64,000 nt of DNA from Verrucomicrobiota bacterium (GTDB taxonomy: Bacteria; Verrucomicrobiota; Verrucomicrobiia; Limisphaerales; UBA1096): assembly GCA_030749225.1 (NCBI GenBank), contig JASMKO010000062.1, positions 62,001 through 126,000 on the forward strand. The letters are read 5' to 3'. The translations under genes were made by a program, and so were the position numbers. The first letter of the stretch is position 1. Every line of letters begins with the position of its first letter. Positions 25,449-33,993 of this stretch are shown in pieces. The notes beneath the pieces are model-generated. The model worked only from the letters and a program-made list of their open reading frames with translations. It was not told the DNA's origin and made no database searches.

Positions 25449-26804
25449 TCAGACCGTATCCGGCGTGGGATGGATCCACGGCGCGGTGTAAGGACGGCTG
25501 AGCAATCGGTTGGCCTCGGGGTCGCCGATGACAGTGTGGGTCTCTGGATCCCACCGGAGAGTGCGTCCGCCGAGGCGCTGCGAGAGGTTGGCCAGGATAC
25601 AACTCACGCTGGAGATGTGGCCCTGCTCGATGTCGGCCACAGGGCGACTGCGCTTGGCCACGGCGTTGAGGAAGTCGATCATGTGCACTCGCACCGCCGG
25701 GGCAACATGGCGCTCGAGGTCTTTCTCGGTCTTGTCCTCGGGATACTCCTCCAGTTCCATCTTGACGTCACGATGGATTGGCTTGCCCCCTCGGCCGCGC
25801 GGAATGAAGTCGTAACGGTTGACGCTCAATTTCAGCGTACCCTTGTCGCCGTAAAGGAAGGCGGCCCACGGGTAGTCGGGATCGGGCGCGTGGCCCCAGG
25901 CACGATGCTGCCAGACGACCTGCAGGTCGTCGAAGTCGAAGCAGGCAGTCTGCGTATCGGTGGTATTGGCCTTGGCCTGTTTGTCGACGAGGATGCCGCC
26001 CTGCGAAACAATGCTGCTGGGCCATCCAAGGTCGAGCATCCAGCGGACGGTGTCGAGCATATGCACGCACATATCGCCGACAATTCCGTTGCTGTATTCC
26101 ATGAACGCTCGCCAGCCGCGCGGATGGCAAAGCTCGCTGTATGGCCGTTGCGGCGCAGGGCCGCTCCACATGTCATAGTCGAGCGTTTCCGGGGGCAAAC
26201 TGTCGGCCGGATGGCTGCGGTTGCGCATGTGATAATAGCAGCAGACCTCCGCGTGGGCGACGTTTCCAAGTAGACCCTTGGCGACGATCTGCTCGCGCGC
26301 CTCCATGAGGTGCGGCGTACTCCGACGCTGTGTGCCGACCTGCACGACGCGGTTGTACTTTCGCGCGGCGGCGAGCATTGCCTGACTTTCTAAGACATCA
26401 ATGCTGGTCGGCTTCTGCACGTACACGTCGCAACCGGCCTGGACAGCCGCAATCATTGGCATCGCGTGCCAATGATCCGGTGTGCCGACGAGCACGAGGT
26501 CGAGCTTGTTTTCCTTCAGCAACGCCCGGTAATCGCCGTAAGTCTTGGGACGATTGCCCGATTTCTGCCTCTTGGCCACGATATCGGCCGCCCCAGAGAG
26601 CATCGCGCTGTCGACATCGCACAGCGCCACCACCTCAACCGGTGCCACCTGGATGAGCCGAAGCAGATCCACCTTGCCGTACCAACCGGTACCGATCAGT
26701 GCCACGCGCTTGGTCGGGCCGTTGGCGATGTCGACCGCGGTCGCGGCGAGGGAGGAGCAGGCCAAGCCAGCCGCGCTGGTTTCGAGAAAAGTTCGACGGT
26801 TCAC
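25449..26804 (-). CDS. Gfo/Idh/MocA-family oxidoreductase, twin-arginine exported
   Basis: A 451-residue NAD(P)-dependent oxidoreductase. NRRTFLETSAAGLA is a twin-arginine signal, so the enzyme is probably exported with its cofactor bound. The Rossmann fold starts at about residue 33 with VALIGTGWYGKVD. A QKP motif (VYVQKPTSID, about residue 125) stands where most family members have EKP; this variant is common in PVC homologues. The C-terminal alpha/beta domain contains GDMCVHMLDTVRWMLDLGWP. The substrate is probably a sugar or sugar derivative, consistent with neighbouring glycan genes, but it cannot be identified here. The gene stands alone, convergent with the PQQ-propeller gene and divergent from the LMW-PTP gene. 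Confidence 0.92.
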   Translation of the reverse strand: MNRRTFLETSAAGLACSSLAATAVDIANGPTKRVALIGTGWYGKVDLLRLIQVAPVEVVALCDVDSAMLSGAADIVAKRQKSGNRPKTYGDYRALLKENKLDLVLVGTPDHWHAMPMIAAVQAGCDVYVQKPTSIDVLESQAMLAAARKYNRVVQVGTQRRSTPHLMEAREQIVAKGLLGNVAHAEVCCYYHMRNRSHPADSLPPETLDYDMWSGPAPQRPYSELCHPRGWRAFMEYSNGIVGDMCVHMLDTVRWMLDLGWPSSIVSQGGILVDKQAKANTTDTQTACFDFDDLQVVWQHRAWGHAPDPDYPWAAFLYGDKGTLKLSVNRYDFIPRGRGGKPIHRDVKMELEEYPEDKTEKDLERHVAPAVRVHMIDFLNAVAKRSRPVADIEQGHISSVSCILANLSQRLGGRTLRWDPETHTVIGDPEANRLLSRPYTAPWIHPTPDTV

Positions 26805-26840
26805 GCGCTTGGTTTAACGGCTTGCCCTAGCAAACTCAAG

Positions 26841-26850
26841 CTTGGCCAAG
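26841..26850. repeat. Intergenic copy of the CTTGGCCAAG palindrome
   Basis: An exact 10-bp copy in the 89-base divergent spacer between the Gfo/Idh oxidoreductase and LMW-PTP genes. With the copy at 33970 it is one of two exact copies outside coding sequence. Confidence 0.85.
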
Positions 26851-26893
26851 CGCCGGATTGCCCTTTGCATGGTGGGCGGATAGGCTTTCGTCC

Positions 26894-27376
26894 ATGCGTC
26901 CGTTCAGGTTGTTGTTTGTTTGCATGGGGAACATCTGCCGCTCGCCCGCCGCCGAGGCAGTGATGCGCCACCTGGTCGAGTCCGAGGGCTTGGCCAAGCG
27001 GATCGAGTGCGACTCGGCCGGCACCATCTCCTTCCACACCGGCAGCCCGCCTGATCCCCGCATGCACGAGGCGGCGGCAAAGCGCGGTATCCGCACCGGT
27101 GGCCAAGCGCGGCAGATTCGCGCCGATGACTACCGTTCGTTCGACATGATTTTGACGATGGACGACGAAAATCTGATAAATGTTCGGAAGATGGCACCCG
27201 CTGGGGATCACCCGGCAGAGGTGCGGCCGTTTTGCGACTTCGTCACCGAAGCCGTCGCGACTGAGGTGCCCGACCCGTACTACGGCGGGCTGCAGGGATT
27301 CGAGACGGTGCTCGACCTGCTCGAGGACGGCTCTGCCAGCCTGCTTGAGCATGTTCGCAGCCAAGCCTCTGATTGA
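26894..27376 (+). CDS. Low-molecular-weight protein-tyrosine phosphatase
   Basis: A 160-residue cytoplasmic enzyme from the ATG at 26894; an upstream in-frame ATG would add 12 non-conserved residues. The P-loop is CMGNICRS at residues 10-17 (C-x5-R-S, nucleophile Cys10), preceded by the hydrophobic strand RLLFVC. The general-acid loop is VPDPYYGG near residue 131. Length and motif spacing fit the LMW-PTP family, which dephosphorylates phosphotyrosine proteins, including tyrosine kinases of polysaccharide export. It is 6 bases upstream of a fructosamine-kinase-like gene, an arrangement found in several bacteria where both may act on damaged or modified proteins. Confidence 0.93.
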   Translation: MRPFRLLFVCMGNICRSPAAEAVMRHLVESEGLAKRIECDSAGTISFHTGSPPDPRMHEAAAKRGIRTGGQARQIRADDYRSFDMILTMDDENLINVRKMAPAGDHPAEVRPFCDFVTEAVATEVPDPYYGGLQGFETVLDLLEDGSASLLEHVRSQASD

Positions 27377-27382
27377 CCTCCG

Positions 27383-28243
27383 ATGTGGGACACGATCGCC
27401 AAACATATTTCGGAACGCACCGGGGCGGTGTTCCGCTTGGCCAACGCGCGACCGGTCGGCGGCGGGTGCATCAATCAGGCGTACCAACTCGACGGTGACG
27501 GCGGTCCGTTCTTCGCCAAGCTCAACCGCGCTGAGTCATTGGAGATGTTCGAGGCCGAGGCCGACGGCCTGCGCGACATCGCCGGCACCGGGACGATCCG
27601 CGTGCCCAATCCGGTTTGCCACGGCACGAGCGGGGGACAGGCCTACCTCGTGCTGGAGCACGTTAAACTGGGTAACATTGGCTCGCAGGCGGAACTGGGA
27701 CAGCGCTTGGCCAAACTGCACTCCGTGCCGCAGATGAGCTTCGGCTGGCGACGTGACAACACGATCGGCAGCACGCCACAGCCGAACCCGAAGAGCAACG
27801 ACTGGGTGGCCTTCCTGCGCGAGCATCGGCTTGGATTCCAGTGTCATTTAGCCAAACGCAACGGGCTGCGCCTCGACGGCGCAGATCAATTGCTGGAGCA
27901 GCTGGACAGTTTTTTCACCTACTACAAACCGAAGCCGTCCCTGCTGCATGGCGACCTGTGGAGCGGCAACATGGCGTTTGGGCCGAGCGGCGAACCGGTG
28001 ATCTTCGACCCGGCGACTTATCGCGGTGACCGGGAGGCGGAGTTCGGTTTGGCGGAAATGTTCGGCGGCTTCGGAGACGACTTTTGGTCGGCTTACAAGG
28101 CCGAGCGGCCGCTGGATGATGGTTACCCGACGCGGAAACTACTTTACCGCCTGTATCACACGCTGAACCACTTCAACCTTTTCGGCGGAGGGTACGGATC
28201 AGAGGCAGAAGGAATCGTCGGCCGTTTGCTACGAAGGCCTTAG
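27383..28243 (+). CDS. Fructosamine kinase family protein
   Basis: A 286-residue protein of the fructosamine-3-kinase/ketosamine-kinase family, which phosphorylates sugar residues on glycated amines so that they fall off. Visible motifs: VGGGCINQAYQL as the nucleotide-binding loop, FFAKLN with the ATP-contacting Lys, LLHGDLWSGNM as the catalytic loop (HGDLWxGN), and DPATYRGDREAEFGLAEMFGGF as the metal-binding segment. Length and order fit the family. It follows the LMW-PTP gene after 6 bases and is probably in its operon; some family members act in pairs with LMW-PTPs in protein deglycation. Confidence 0.92.
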   Translation: MWDTIAKHISERTGAVFRLANARPVGGGCINQAYQLDGDGGPFFAKLNRAESLEMFEAEADGLRDIAGTGTIRVPNPVCHGTSGGQAYLVLEHVKLGNIGSQAELGQRLAKLHSVPQMSFGWRRDNTIGSTPQPNPKSNDWVAFLREHRLGFQCHLAKRNGLRLDGADQLLEQLDSFFTYYKPKPSLLHGDLWSGNMAFGPSGEPVIFDPATYRGDREAEFGLAEMFGGFGDDFWSAYKAERPLDDGYPTRKLLYRLYHTLNHFNLFGGGYGSEAEGIVGRLLRRP

Positions 28244-28246
28244 ACA

Positions 28247-28274
28247 ATAAAAACGGCCATTCCCACCGGGGCCG
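28247..28274 (-). terminator. Candidate Rho-independent terminator of greA
   Basis: On the minus strand CGGCC (28274-28270) and GGCCG (28258-28254) form a 5-bp stem with an 11-base loop, followed by TTTTTATTG. It lies 18 bases after the greA stop in the spacer convergent with the fructosamine kinase gene. Confidence 0.5.
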
Positions 28275-28291
28275 GGTGAAAGTGGATTGAA

Positions 28292-30229
28292 TTACTCGGC
28301 GGCCTTGCCGGGTTGCTCCCCGGTTTCATCTTCCTCATCAGCGACCGCGGTTGGCCCGGCGACTGTGTGCCGCTCAATGGATTCAATCCTGTAACGCTTG
28401 GCTTCTCGGTCGACTTCAAACTCGGCCTCATCACCCGGTTTTTTACCCAGGAATGCCTGCCCAAGCGGCGTGAGGTAACTAAGGATTTGGTTCTCTGGAT
28501 CACCATCCCAAGCGCCGAGGACGATAAATGTCTCCGGCTTGTTGGTCTCGAGATTGGTCACGCCTACCTTGTTACCCACCGTGACCGCATCAATCGTGGC
28601 GTCAGAAAAATCGGTGGCCCGAGCACGAGTCAGGTCGATTTCCAATTCGCCCTTGCGGGAGAGGAGCAACTTCTGCGCTTCCTTAGCCGCCTTGAACTCG
28701 TGATTCTCGCGTAGGTCTCCGTAGCTGCGAGCAATGGCAATTTCCCGGGAGTTGGCGGGGATCTTCTCCTTGACCAGTTCCTCGTACTCCTGTTTGCGTC
28801 GCTCGAGGCTCTGCCAAGAGACGATAAGGGAGTTGTCTTCCTTCGCTTGGTCTCCGGAAATCAAGGTTTGAATCGAGGGGAACTCCTTGACAATGCGACC
28901 CAGCAACGAACGCTTATCCATGTCGTCAAAACAGTTGGTCGCCTGCAATGCCCGAACCAGGTCCTCGACCAACTCGATGTCAGCGGAGCCGATCAGGTCA
29001 GTTATCAGTTCCTGATCACTGAGAATTAGGTCGCCCAACTTGCTGGTTTTGCGATCCTCGAATCGGTCATTCTCGATAGCAGCCATCATCGCGCGGAACA
29101 CTTCCGGGCCAAGGATGTCGGCGAAGCTATCGGAACGGTTCTTGCCCATCCACAACATCAGGTCAGTGCTGGCCTCCCGCTTACTGATGAGTTTTGCGAG
29201 GCTTGCCTTGAATTTTTCGAAGTGCCCGGTGTCGATGAGAATCTGGATCAATTCCCCCACCAACCGGAGGCCGGTCTCGTTGATCAATTTCAGATAGGTG
29301 TCGACCCAAGTGTCCGAGTGGGACTGGCGAAACGCCTCAAGCGCAAGTTTCTGCTTGGCGGCGGAGAGGCCCTCGATCAATCCGGCTAGGTTGTCCGCTT
29401 TTTCAAAGATATCGTTTGCGGCCAGTTCGCCTTCCTGCGGCTGAATGCCGGATTGGGTATGGATAGAATCACGCAGCAGGATGGCCTCGAGCGCGAGCGA
29501 CGGCTTGAGCGTCAGGTGGTTCCTGATGGCGTCGTTCAGAATGGACACCACTTCGTCCTGCACCACCTCCTTGTTTTCGACACCGTCGATGCCCTTGCAA
29601 AGCTCGGTGGCCGCAGCCAACTGCGCCTTCAAGCCCTTGGCATCACGGATGTTGCTCATCAGCTTGTCCGCGGGGGACAACTCCTCGGCATGGTAGACAA
29701 TCGGCTCGGTTTTCTTGACTGGCAACTGGAAGTGACCGTCGCTCTTCATTTCCTTCTTGGCGTCTGCCCACCATTTTTTCCAATCCTCCTCGATGACATC
29801 CGGCACCAGCGACTCTTGGATCAGCGCGACCGTCGCCTGCCCGCCGTAGCTCTCGAGCACCAGCTTGATCAACTCAAGGTGGCGCAGGGCGCCCATGCGT
29901 TTCAGCCCGGTCAGGTCGGTTGCCTTGCGTGCAAGGATGTGGCTCGAACTGAGCGGACTGAGTACTTTCGCGGCGAAGCCCAGGTCCATCGAGTGCCCCG
30001 GCTTGGACTGGAAATCGATGGTGATCTTCGACATCAACGTGTCCACTGTTGTGATCTTCCCAAACCCCCACGATCGGTGCGTACAGAACCCTGCCGTCAC
30101 CAGTTCCGTCAGCGTGTCCGTCAGCTTGGGATCCAGTTTTCCATCCAAGACGAGTCGCTTAAACTCGCTCTGGAGCTGATCGGATTGCTCTACCGTAGTG
30201 GTCTCTTCCTCAGTCATTGTGTCGCTCAT
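28292..30229 (-). CDS. greA: Transcription elongation factor GreA with very long N-terminal region
   Basis: A 645-residue protein. The C-terminal region (about 470-625) is GreA: a coiled coil (SLERRKQEYEELVKEKIPA) with the acidic tip SYGDLRENHEF, whose Asp and Glu position Mg2+ for transcript cleavage in backtracked RNA polymerase, then the FKBP-like C-terminal domain (ILSYLTPLGQAFLGKKPGDEAEFEV). Typical GreA has about 158 residues. The extra N-terminal 460 residues are mostly alpha-helical and hydrophilic, with no recognised enzyme motif. Chlamydial GreA is likewise long, so this looks like a PVC-superphylum form. It ends in an acidic tail. It is divergent from rsmB, with a possible promoter overlapping the rsmB start. 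Confidence 0.9.
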   Translation of the reverse strand: MSDTMTEEETTTVEQSDQLQSEFKRLVLDGKLDPKLTDTLTELVTAGFCTHRSWGFGKITTVDTLMSKITIDFQSKPGHSMDLGFAAKVLSPLSSSHILARKATDLTGLKRMGALRHLELIKLVLESYGGQATVALIQESLVPDVIEEDWKKWWADAKKEMKSDGHFQLPVKKTEPIVYHAEELSPADKLMSNIRDAKGLKAQLAAATELCKGIDGVENKEVVQDEVVSILNDAIRNHLTLKPSLALEAILLRDSIHTQSGIQPQEGELAANDIFEKADNLAGLIEGLSAAKQKLALEAFRQSHSDTWVDTYLKLINETGLRLVGELIQILIDTGHFEKFKASLAKLISKREASTDLMLWMGKNRSDSFADILGPEVFRAMMAAIENDRFEDRKTSKLGDLILSDQELITDLIGSADIELVEDLVRALQATNCFDDMDKRSLLGRIVKEFPSIQTLISGDQAKEDNSLIVSWQSLERRKQEYEELVKEKIPANSREIAIARSYGDLRENHEFKAAKEAQKLLLSRKGELEIDLTRARATDFSDATIDAVTVGNKVGVTNLETNKPETFIVLGAWDGDPENQILSYLTPLGQAFLGKKPGDEAEFEVDREAKRYRIESIERHTVAGPTAVADEEDETGEQPGKAAE

Positions 30230-30268
30230 CAGGTGAGAAGGCGCTCGGCCTGCGCCGCCAAAGCCGGC

Positions 30269-30298
30269 ATCCTACCGAGATGCCGAGTCGCAACTCAA
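30269..30298 (-). promoter_or_regulatory. Possible greA promoter
   Basis: On the minus strand TTGAGT (30298-30293) and TAGGAT (30274-30269) are 18 bases apart, each matching the consensus at four of six positions. The boxes overlap the first codons of rsmB on the other strand. This is weak evidence, but nothing better is present in the short divergent spacer. Confidence 0.3.
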
Positions 30299-31575
30299 GA
30301 CAAATCGCGCTGCAAACATTGTTGCGCTCACAAGAAACGCAGCGTGCCGTCGAGCGCATTCTCGCACGCCAATTCCAGTCCGCCGCGCTATCAAGCGCCG
30401 ACACCGGACTGTGCCGCGAACTTGTTTCCGGCTGCGTGCGATGGCGACGACTGCTCGACTGGCTGATCGAGCGCGCCACCGAGGGCCGCGAGCAAAAGCC
30501 AGCTGTGCGGGAAATCCTGCGACTTGGCCTCTACCAAATCTTCTTCCTCAGCCGCATTCCGGAGCACGCCATCGTCGACGAGAGCGTCCGCCTGGCCAAG
30601 ACCGAGCGATGCCTCGGGCAAGCCGGGTTCATCAACGCCATGATGCGTCGCTTCCTCCGTGAGAGGGGGCAAATCACCCGCGACATCGCCAACCTTCAGG
30701 AAGATCGACCGGCGCTTGGCCAATCCCACCCCGATTGGCTTTTCAAAAAGTGGGAGCAGCGCTGGGGCTGCGAAAAAACCGTCCGCCTCATGGAATGGAA
30801 CAACCGACCCGCGCCAACCTGTGCCCGAGTCAACCCGTTGCTCACTGACCCCGGGTCGTTAGCCAAGCGCTGGGAAGACGAGGGCGTCGAGGCCACGCCG
30901 ATCTACTGCGATTGGGCCAAGCCGGACAGCCTCTTTCGCCTGCGCCAGCACCCGCCGCTCGAGTCGCTTGGCAGCTTCCGCGATGGGCTCTTCTACGTGC
31001 AGGATCCCAGCACTCTGCTCGCCGTCGACCTGCTCAACCCACAACCCGGCCAAGCCGTACTCGACCTCTGCGCCGCGCCCGGTGGAAAGACATGCCAGAT
31101 CGCCGGGCGGATGAACAACGAGGGACAACTGAGTGCGATCGACATCAGCGAGTCGCGGATTGAATTAATGCGCGAGAATTGCGAGCGCATGCGCGTCACC
31201 TGCGCCACGCTTGGCCAAGCGGATGCCGCGGCGACGTGCAAGTACGACCGGGTGCTCGTTGATGTCCCCTGTTCCAACACCGGCGTGATGCGCCGACGGC
31301 TCGACCTTCGCTGGCGACTCAGCTCCGACGAAACCCGGGTGCTCGCCGACGAGCAACTCAAGCTGCTTGCCCAGGCGGCAGAATGGACCAAGCCGGACGG
31401 CCAGCTCGTCTACAGCACCTGCAGCATCGAGCCTGAGGAAAACGAACAGCTCATTGCCCGCTTCCTAGATGCCAACCTGGATTGGCAACTCATCAACGAA
31501 CGAACGCTGCACCCGGTCGAGGATCACACCGACGGTGCCTACGCAGCACAACTCACACAGCAAACCGGTGTCTAG
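30280..31575 (+). CDS. rsmB: 16S rRNA (cytosine-967-C5)-methyltransferase RsmB
   Basis: A 431-residue protein from the ATG at 30280; this start gives the usual N-terminus ([10 protein letters not shown]), whereas upstream codons are not conserved. Residues 1-140 form a NusB-like RNA-binding domain ([36 protein letters not shown]). The C-terminal methyltransferase domain has [16 protein letters not shown] for S-adenosylmethionine binding, [18 protein letters not shown] with one catalytic Cys, and [12 protein letters not shown] with the other. It methylates C967 of 16S rRNA in the cytoplasm. Its TAG stop overlaps the TAG stop of the convergent ferredoxin gene in a shared CTAG. Confidence 0.94.
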   Translation: MPSRNSRQIALQTLLRSQETQRAVERILARQFQSAALSSADTGLCRELVSGCVRWRRLLDWLIERATEGREQKPAVREILRLGLYQIFFLSRIPEHAIVDESVRLAKTERCLGQAGFINAMMRRFLRERGQITRDIANLQEDRPALGQSHPDWLFKKWEQRWGCEKTVRLMEWNNRPAPTCARVNPLLTDPGSLAKRWEDEGVEATPIYCDWAKPDSLFRLRQHPPLESLGSFRDGLFYVQDPSTLLAVDLLNPQPGQAVLDLCAAPGGKTCQIAGRMNNEGQLSAIDISESRIELMRENCERMRVTCATLGQADAAATCKYDRVLVDVPCSNTGVMRRRLDLRWRLSSDETRVLADEQLKLLAQAAEWTKPDGQLVYSTCSIEPEENEQLIARFLDANLDWQLINERTLHPVEDHTDGAYAAQLTQQTGV

Positions 31576-31949
31576 TGCCCCGCTCTGCCAAGCCGGTTTT
31601 GGGTGAAACAATAATCGTCGACGACCCGGCCACCGATGAGGTGTTCCTGGATGATACGCTCGAGGACATCCGGTGTGCAGGAGTGGTACCAGGTGCCCTC
31701 CGGATAAACTACGGCGATGGGGCCACGCGCGCAGACCCGAAGGCAATCGGCCTTGGTGCGGTGCACTTTCGGCTCTGCACCAACGAGGCCAAGCTCCTTC
31801 AACCGGGCTTTCAAAAACGCCCAGGACTCGAGGCCACTGCCACGGTCGCAGCACTTGGCCTCCGACTGGTCGGCGCAAAGGAATACGTGGCGCTCTACTC
31901 TTTCCAGCCCAAGCGCTGCTGAAATCTTGTCGAGTGAGGCGTCCGCCAC
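31572..31949 (-). CDS. Thioredoxin-like [2Fe-2S] ferredoxin
   Basis: A 125-residue protein with the cluster-binding layout of the thioredoxin-like [2Fe-2S] ferredoxins (NuoE C-terminal-like): a first Cys in [12 protein letters not shown] (spacing of eight to the next) and a second pair in [35 protein letters not shown] follows, typical of the C-terminal half of this family. It would carry one electron in the cytoplasm; the partner is unknown. The stop is shared in CTAG with the convergent rsmB gene. The next gene upstream on the same strand, a DUF1080 protein, ends 3 bases before the ferredoxin start, so they may be co-transcribed, although functionally unrelated. Confidence 0.85.
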   Translation of the reverse strand: MADASLDKISAALGLERVERHVFLCADQSEAKCCDRGSGLESWAFLKARLKELGLVGAEPKVHRTKADCLRVCARGPIAVVYPEGTWYHSCTPDVLERIIQEHLIGGRVVDDYCFTQNRLGRAGH

Positions 31950-31952
31950 CGG

Positions 31953-33215
31953 TTATTGGATCGGCTTTAATTCCCGGATCCAGATGTTTCGGTACCGCAC
32001 CGGGTTGCCGTGATCCTGCAACTGGATGTGGCCAGGGCCGTGCTCGCGATACGGCCGGGTTTTCTTGTGGCCAAGAATCCCCGGAATCTCCACTCCGTGC
32101 TGGGTCAGCACGCCGTTGTGTAGCACGGTGATGCGCGCCTTCCGGGTCACTTTGCCGTCCTCAAACTCCGGCATCTCAAAAATAATGTCGTACGACTGCC
32201 ACTCACCCGGCGGGCGGGACACGTTGACGCGCGGCGGACGAAAGCCGTAAAGCGAACTGGCCTGCCCGTCCGGGTAGGTAAGGTTGTCGTAATTGTCCTG
32301 GACCTGCACCTCATACAGCCCGGCGAGAAAGACGCCGGAGTTGCCCCGCCCCTGGCTGCTGCCCTTAACCTCTGACGGGCTCGCCCACTCGATATGCAAC
32401 TGCACGCTGCCGAATTTCTGCTTCGTGCGGATGGTGCCGGATTTTTTACCGCACTCGAAGTAGCCATCCCGGAGCGTCCACTTGGGCGCGTTGCCCTTGC
32501 CATCCTCCCAGAAGTCAAGGTTTGTACCGTCAAATAGCACGATCGCGTCCGAAGGAGGCCTGCCCGGCGCATCACGCGGCGTCGACGTGCCAGGATCGAC
32601 CTGCCGCGGCTGCGGACGAAACGGGTCATGCACCACCCACGGCGTGCCGGAAATCTTCGGCGTATCGGTGTAGCCGAAGCGCACGCCCATGAGCGACTCA
32701 AGTTCAACAACGCGATAGTCGCTCATCCCATCGGCGCGGCTCGGGGTGGAAATTCCGCCAGTGTAAGGCACCACGCCGATGATGTCGCTCTTGCCCAATC
32801 GACTCCACTGCCCCCCGGTGCGGTACTCGTAAATCAAAAAGGCACCGTCGAAGCCAAGCCGCAGGCTAACCGGGCCATCGGATTCGACTTGGTCGATGAG
32901 GGATTGCGCCCCGTCCCGGGTCCGAACGGCATGGATCAACCCGTCAGAACGGAACAGAGAGGCGTAACTGCCCCGTCCGGCACTCAGGAACAACCCGCCG
33001 TCGCCCTCGAGTGTGACTTCCTGCACCCTGCCTTGGACGAGATTGCCCAGTTCACGGCGGATCACCTCCCAGCCACCGGTGCCGGGAACCTCGATAAACT
33101 CACTCCAACCTCCGCCGGAAAAGTCGTCATCCTCAAAATGCACCTTATCCGCCGCCTGGCCCGGGGCCAGTCCAAGCGACAGGATTGCCGCCGCAAAAAA
33201 CGTCGTTTTATTCAT
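31953..33215 (-). CDS. Exported DUF1080 (3-keto-disaccharide hydrolase family) protein
   Basis: A 420-residue protein from the ATG at 33215 (a second ATG at 33218 is equally possible); both give a signal peptide ending near PGQAAD. Two laminin-G-like beta-sandwich regions are visible: residues about 25-190, divergent, and residues about 225-420, a typical DUF1080 domain (IVLFDGTNLDFWED, FGSVQLHIEWASP, NSGVFLAGLYEVQVQDNY, PPGEWQSYDIIFE, YREHGPGHIQLQDHG, VRYRNIWIREL). DUF1080 proteins are abundant in PVC bacteria and include 3-keto-disaccharide hydrolases acting on oxidised disaccharides. Here the tandem arrangement is unusual, and the activity of either half is untested. Confidence 0.88.
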   Translation of the reverse strand: MNKTTFFAAAILSLGLAPGQAADKVHFEDDDFSGGGWSEFIEVPGTGGWEVIRRELGNLVQGRVQEVTLEGDGGLFLSAGRGSYASLFRSDGLIHAVRTRDGAQSLIDQVESDGPVSLRLGFDGAFLIYEYRTGGQWSRLGKSDIIGVVPYTGGISTPSRADGMSDYRVVELESLMGVRFGYTDTPKISGTPWVVHDPFRPQPRQVDPGTSTPRDAPGRPPSDAIVLFDGTNLDFWEDGKGNAPKWTLRDGYFECGKKSGTIRTKQKFGSVQLHIEWASPSEVKGSSQGRGNSGVFLAGLYEVQVQDNYDNLTYPDGQASSLYGFRPPRVNVSRPPGEWQSYDIIFEMPEFEDGKVTRKARITVLHNGVLTQHGVEIPGILGHKKTRPYREHGPGHIQLQDHGNPVRYRNIWIRELKPIQ

Positions 33216-33298
33216 CATGGCAAAAACCGGTGCGGCAGTTGTAGCCGCTTGGTCAAACACACTCCAGCCGCAAAAAATAAAATAGTTCATAAAATGGC

Positions 33299-33327
33299 TT
33301 GTGCCTCAGCGGGCCATTGACTAGTTT
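33299..33327 (+). promoter_or_regulatory. Candidate rpmI promoter
   Basis: TTGTGC (33299-33304) and TAGTTT (33322-33327) are separated by 17 bases. Each match is modest, but the element GCCCTTTTTTCG at 33332-33343 starts 4 bases after the -10. The same 12 bases start 5 bases after the strong pgk -10, which supports this placement. Confidence 0.45.
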
Positions 33328-33362
33328 TCCTGCCCTTTTTTCGAGCAGGGGAGGCGAAACAG

Positions 33363-33575
33363 ATGCAAAAGAAAGTCAAATCCATCAAGACGCGTAAGTC
33401 CGTAGCCAAGCGGTTCAAGATCACCGCCTCGGGCAAAATTATCCGGAATCGCCCGGGAAAACGGCATCTTTTGGCCAGCAAAAACGCCAAGCGCCGCCGC
33501 AAACTCGGCACCCCTGCACTCGTCGACAAGACCGACTACGCCCGGGTGATGGAGAATATGCCGTTCAGCCGCTGA
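33363..33575 (+). CDS. rpmI: 50S ribosomal protein L35
   Basis: A 70-residue, very basic protein with the L35 pattern KKVKSIKTRKSVAKRFKITASGK and RNRPGKRHLLASKNAKRRRKL. It is a late-assembling 50S protein. GAGGCGAAACAG precedes the ATG and contains a Shine-Dalgarno-like GAGG. It is followed after 28 bases by rplT, the normal order. infC, which usually precedes rpmI, is not upstream; a DUF1080 gene on the other strand is there instead. Confidence 0.96.
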   Translation: MQKKVKSIKTRKSVAKRFKITASGKIIRNRPGKRHLLASKNAKRRRKLGTPALVDKTDYARVMENMPFSR

Positions 33576-33603
33576 GGCATCCAACCTTCAATACAATTCA
33601 GGC

Positions 33604-33966
33604 ATGAGAGTCACCAACGCAGCCGCCTCCCGCAAACGACGCAAGCGCATGATCGAAGCCGCTAAGGGCTTCCGCATGCGCCGTTCCAAGCTTTACCGCT
33701 ACGCCAAGGACGCCATTGAGCACGGCCGCCAATACGCCTATCGCGATCGCAAAAACAAAAAGCGAACTTTCCGCGCCCTGTGGAACCTGCGCATCAACGC
33801 CGCCGCCCGCGACGCCGGCATCACCTATAGCCGCTTCATCGAGGGACTCAAGGCCGCCAAGGTCGAGGTCAACCGCAAGGTACTGGCCGACTTGGCCGCC
33901 ACCGACTCGGCGGCCTTCGGCGAACTGGTGAGCACTGCCAAGAGCGCCCTCGAAGCCAAGGGCTGA
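33604..33966 (+). CDS. rplT: 50S ribosomal protein L20
   Basis: A 120-residue protein matching L20 from the N-terminus (RVTNAAASRKRRKRMIEAAKGFRMRRSKLYRYAKDA) through the C-terminal RNA-binding domain (LWNLRINAAARDAGITYSRFIEGL). L20 organises 23S rRNA during early 50S assembly and represses its own operon in several bacteria. Any such control here would act in the rpmI leader, where a small CCTGC/GCAGG hairpin sits at 33329-33349. pheS follows after an attenuator-like hairpin. Confidence 0.96.
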   Translation: MRVTNAAASRKRRKRMIEAAKGFRMRRSKLYRYAKDAIEHGRQYAYRDRKNKKRTFRALWNLRINAAARDAGITYSRFIEGLKAAKVEVNRKVLADLAATDSAAFGELVSTAKSALEAKG

Positions 33967-33969
33967 GCG

Positions 33970-33979
33970 CTTGGCCAAG
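33970..33979. repeat. Intergenic copy of the CTTGGCCAAG palindrome
   Basis: An exact 10-bp copy immediately after the rplT stop codon. It extends to GCGCTTGGCCAAG on the left and sits 15 bases before the attenuator-like hairpin that precedes pheS. Confidence 0.85.
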
Positions 33980-33993
33980 TTGACTTTTCTCGT

